From assembly GCA_021779415.1 (NCBI GenBank), contig JAJYAS010000138.1:1-7857 (forward strand): a stretch of DNA of 7,857 nucleotides, given 5' to 3'. The notes below the pieces were generated by a model. That model was not told the DNA's origin. It was given only the letters and a program-made list of their open reading frames with translations, and made no database searches. This DNA comes from Bacillota bacterium. Its GTDB lineage: Bacteria; Bacillota_B; Desulfitobacteriia; Desulfitobacteriales; Desulfitobacteriaceae. Both the position numbers and the translations under genes were made by a program. Every line of letters begins with the position of its first letter. Position 1 is the stretch's first letter. This document shows positions 6,801 to 7,857 of this stretch, in pieces.

Positions 6801-6941
6801 GAAAAGTCGGATGTGTTGGTCACTCGATTTTTGATAAAACTTGGCTTCAGGTACACCGAAAACAGTTTGGGATTTTTGGTATTCCTCAAGAACCCAGTGA
6901 ATCAGTTTCTTAAAAGGAATCAGTGTCATCTTGTCACTCAT
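3885..6941 (-). CDS. ygfK: YgfK-type iron-sulfur flavoprotein oxidoreductase (putative selenate reductase subunit)
   Basis: A 1018-residue cytosolic multi-cofactor protein, close in length to E. coli YgfK (about 1032). Domains: (1) residues about 5-400, a dihydroorotate-dehydrogenase-like barrel with STMHGCPPAEIE (C219), FVKMNPT (K242) and a phosphate-site-like YSGGAD; (2) about 440-840, a GltD-like module with Cys at 444, 449, 453, 492, 496 and 500, an FAD motif IGAGPSG (544-550), an NAD(P)H motif VVGGGNSAMDAA from 672 and FIGGDAL (811-817); (3) two C-terminal ferredoxin-like clusters, Cys 885/888/892/895/899 and 927/930/933/937. It probably moves electrons between NAD(P)H and a ring substrate or partner. 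The start at 6939-6941 is chosen because AAGGAG (6949-6954) is 7 nt upstream and the preceding stop is only 1 nt away; a start 54 nt further up would overlap the previous gene and lack this site. The selenate label comes from E. coli phenotypes; recent genetics tie ygfK to anaerobic uric acid breakdown. Confidence 0.92.
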   Translation of the reverse strand: MSDKMTLIPFKKLIHWVLEEYQKSQTVFGVPEAKFYQKSSDQHIRLFGEALDTPVGPAAGPHTQLAQNIIASYLSGSRFFELKSVQIMDELEIPKPCILAEDECYNTEWSTELSITAAFDEYVKAWFVLHVLQKELFKQNDRRFMFNMSVGYDLKGIQSPKVDQFIEGLKDASKTAIFQECQAILLQELESFKTLDRSFVEQISPHICTSITLSTMHGCPPAEIEAIIKYLISEKKLHTFVKMNPTLLGYEYVRDTFDKMGYRYIQLKEESFTHDLQFVDGIAMLKRLKVFALENQKDFGVKMSNTLPVKIAKSELPGEEMYMSGRALYPLTINLAYKLASEFEGDLKISYSGGADAFNIERIFGAGIRPITVATTLLKPGGYQRFKQLADLLEPLLDNQESSKLDMDKLKALAESAFEDANHLKEKRDMINRKTELKLPLTDCFIDPCSVGCPIEQDIPEYIRLVGEKRYEEAYDVIVSKNPLPFITGTICTHNCMTKCTRLDYDESVHIRGQKLIAAQKGYEGFMRKISAQAPNSSAKVAVIGAGPSGLAAAYFLAKAGVEVTVFDKRKKAGGTVEYVIPDFRISREAINKDIELIKRMGVKFEFGIDPNFSVSEYKAKGFQYVYLAIGAGKTNALDIKGDTGRVMGAIPFLETFNTNRDALKLGKNVAVVGGGNSAMDAARAALRVRGVEKVYIIYRRTKDYMPADKEELDYAVKDGVIFKELLSPVSLNEGVLKCQMMELGQPDASGRRSPVAKVGAFEELAVDTVLAAIGELIDYELLKNNGIEVGDKGKINVNETTLETSVENVFIGGDALVGPWTVVGAIKHGTQVAKAILEREKLEFKQEFSSRISFNNEKQLLEIAEKKGVMKPVGDDDEQEPTRCLECNKVCDICTEVCPNRANLAIPVKGAGLSNLNQIVHVDGMCNECGNCATFCPYSSEPYKLKLTLFWSEEEFMKSSNSGFLLLGDGKMAEFKLRLGGKIIVAKFDEAGKPNVSMESSIASVVWTVYKQHQYLF

Positions 6942-6942
6942 G

Positions 6943-7470
6943 CTATCGCTCCTTAATTTTTTCTTGTTGTTCTTTGTAATGGGGACTATCAACACATGTG
7001 CAAATATGCCCTTCCAGGGATTTCTCGGCAGCCGTTAAGATATTCTGGTATCCAGTACAACGGCATAAGTGACCAGAAAGTTCTCGTTTAACTTCCTCTC
7101 GGGTGTAATCCTTACCGCTCTCCGTCATCGCCGTGGTGGTCAGAACAAGGCCCGGTGTACAAAAACCACACTGAACGGCCCCTTCGTCGACGAAGGCTTG
7201 CTGCACATCCGAGAGTTCGCCGTTTTTCGACGCCACACCCTCAATCGTCCTAATCTCTTTACCATCTGCCCAGACTGCTAAATAGATACAAGAATCAAAG
7301 GGGACACCGTCAATGAGCACGCTACACGCACCACATTCTCCAACTCCACACCCTTTTTTGGCTCCAGTATACCCTAAACGTTTTCTTAAAACTTCCAGCA
7401 AGGATTCACGAACATCCACTTCAAAGCTCAGGACTTTTCCATTAACTGTAACAGATATTCTCTTATACAA
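6943..7470 (-). CDS. Molybdenum hydroxylase small subunit, two [2Fe-2S] (xanthine dehydrogenase type)
   Basis: A 175-residue iron-sulfur subunit of the xanthine dehydrogenase/aldehyde oxidoreductase family, passing electrons from the Mo site to the FAD subunit. The plant-ferredoxin cluster is KKGCGVGECGACSVLIDG with C41, C46, C49 and C61. The second cluster is QCGFCTPG (C101, C104) plus GHLCRCTGYQNI (C136, C138). The start is taken as TTG at 7468-7470 because AGGAGG (7479-7484) is 8 nt upstream; this overlaps the FAD gene by 8 nt. An ATG at 7498-7500 would add ten residues without a good ribosome site. The C-terminus carries a further CxC (C157, C159) in a charged tail not needed for the two clusters. 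The gene is probably xdhC-like, but these subunits serve several purine hydroxylases, so the substrate is not fixed. Confidence 0.93.
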   Translation of the reverse strand: MYKRISVTVNGKVLSFEVDVRESLLEVLRKRLGYTGAKKGCGVGECGACSVLIDGVPFDSCIYLAVWADGKEIRTIEGVASKNGELSDVQQAFVDEGAVQCGFCTPGLVLTTTAMTESGKDYTREEVKRELSGHLCRCTGYQNILTAAEKSLEGHICTCVDSPHYKEQQEKIKER

Positions 7471-7857
7471 GTTTCGCACCTCCTGCGTTAACAATGGCAA
7501 TTTTCAGGGCTCGTTGCGTAAGCTCTTCCACAAGATGCTCACGGTACTCTTTAGAAGCACGCCAAGAGGTTCGAGCTTTGGCCGACTTTACAGCCAGTTT
7601 GCCAATCTCTCTGAGCGTTTCTACAGAAACTGGCTTGCCCTCAGCATACTCTTCAGCCTCAAGACACCTTAGAGGGGTCGGTCCTGCGACGCCCAGCCCG
7701 ATTCTCACCTCATCAAACGTTCCATCTTGCAGTTTACAGACCACCGCGACCCCGAGTGTGGCAATATCCATCGCTTGACGCATGGCAAACTTAATATACT
7801 GCCCACCGAACCCCTTGTAATCTTCTGGAGAAATCCTGATTTCAGTAAGAATTTCAC
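7463..7857 (-). CDS. FAD-binding subunit of a molybdenum hydroxylase (C-terminal part only)
   Basis: The C-terminal 130 residues of an FAD subunit of the CO dehydrogenase/xanthine dehydrogenase medium-chain family (XdhB/YgfM-like); the N-terminal FAD-binding domain lies beyond the window edge. The frame is open to base 7857. Visible are EILTEIRI, a KFAMRQAMDIATLGVAV stretch typical of the family (K-x-R-x-AMDIA), VRIGLGVAGPTPLR and the C-terminal TSWRASKEYREHLVEELTQRAL, which aligns with the conserved SSWRAS-RxxLI-EL block. The stop at 7463-7465 overlaps the TTG start of the iron-sulfur subunit. In the enzyme it accepts electrons from the [2Fe-2S] clusters and passes them to NAD(P) or another carrier. 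YgfM in E. coli sits beside ygfK and ssnA, so this may be the YgfM equivalent; XdhB is the alternative. Confidence 0.9.
   Translation of the reverse strand, partial: EILTEIRISPEDYKGFGGQYIKFAMRQAMDIATLGVAVVCKLQDGTFDEVRIGLGVAGPTPLRCLEAEEYAEGKPVSVETLREIGKLAVKSAKARTSWRASKEYREHLVEELTQRALKIAIVNAGGAKLV

Noticed and set aside
6942..6995. Upstream ATG that would lengthen YgfK by 18 residues
   Set aside because: It would overlap the small-subunit gene by 53 nt. The ATG at 6939-6941 has AAGGAG at the right spacing, and 1018 residues fits the family.

Overview
The window looks like a piece of an anaerobic Firmicutes chromosome, probably a Clostridia/Peptococcaceae type such as Desulfosporosinus or Desulfitobacterium. 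The reasons are moderate GC, strong AGGAGG-type ribosome binding sites, iron-sulfur flavoenzymes throughout, and a gene set (ygfK, ssnA, molybdenum hydroxylase subunits, NCS2 purine permease) known from anaerobic purine-using clostridia and enterics. This taxonomic guess is inference. All six genes lie on the minus strand, so they read from right to left.

Upstream block (7857 down to 3885): the C-terminal part of an FAD-binding subunit of a molybdenum hydroxylase (cut by the window edge), its two-[2Fe-2S] small subunit, and a large YgfK-type protein. The first two overlap by 8 nt and the second and third are 1 nt apart, so they form one coupled transcript. The Mo-binding catalytic subunit is not in the window.

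Intergenic control region (3884 down to 3403, 482 nt): no convincing gene. On the minus strand it holds, in order, a 14-bp hairpin just after ygfK, two tandem 15-nt palindromes whose centres are 20 bp apart, a full-consensus sigma-A promoter, a full-consensus sigma-54 (-24/-12) promoter, and a leader of about 220-280 nt with predicted RNA structure. The layout is that of an operon driven by an enhancer-binding activator.

Downstream block (3402 down to 1): a xanthine/urate-type NCS2 permease, a PreA-like dihydropyrimidine dehydrogenase homologue with two 4Fe-4S motifs, and the first 254 residues of SsnA, an amidohydrolase (cut by the window edge).

Taken together the window reads as an anaerobic purine (xanthine/urate) uptake and breakdown locus: import by the permease, hydroxylation by the molybdoenzyme, ring reduction or electron transfer by YgfK and the PreA-like protein, and hydrolysis by SsnA. 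The most notable point is that the PreA-like protein has Phe where the dihydropyrimidine dehydrogenase family has its catalytic Cys, while the rest of the flavin-site signature is kept. It probably does not reduce uracil/thymine, and the locus may use it on a purine-derived substrate.
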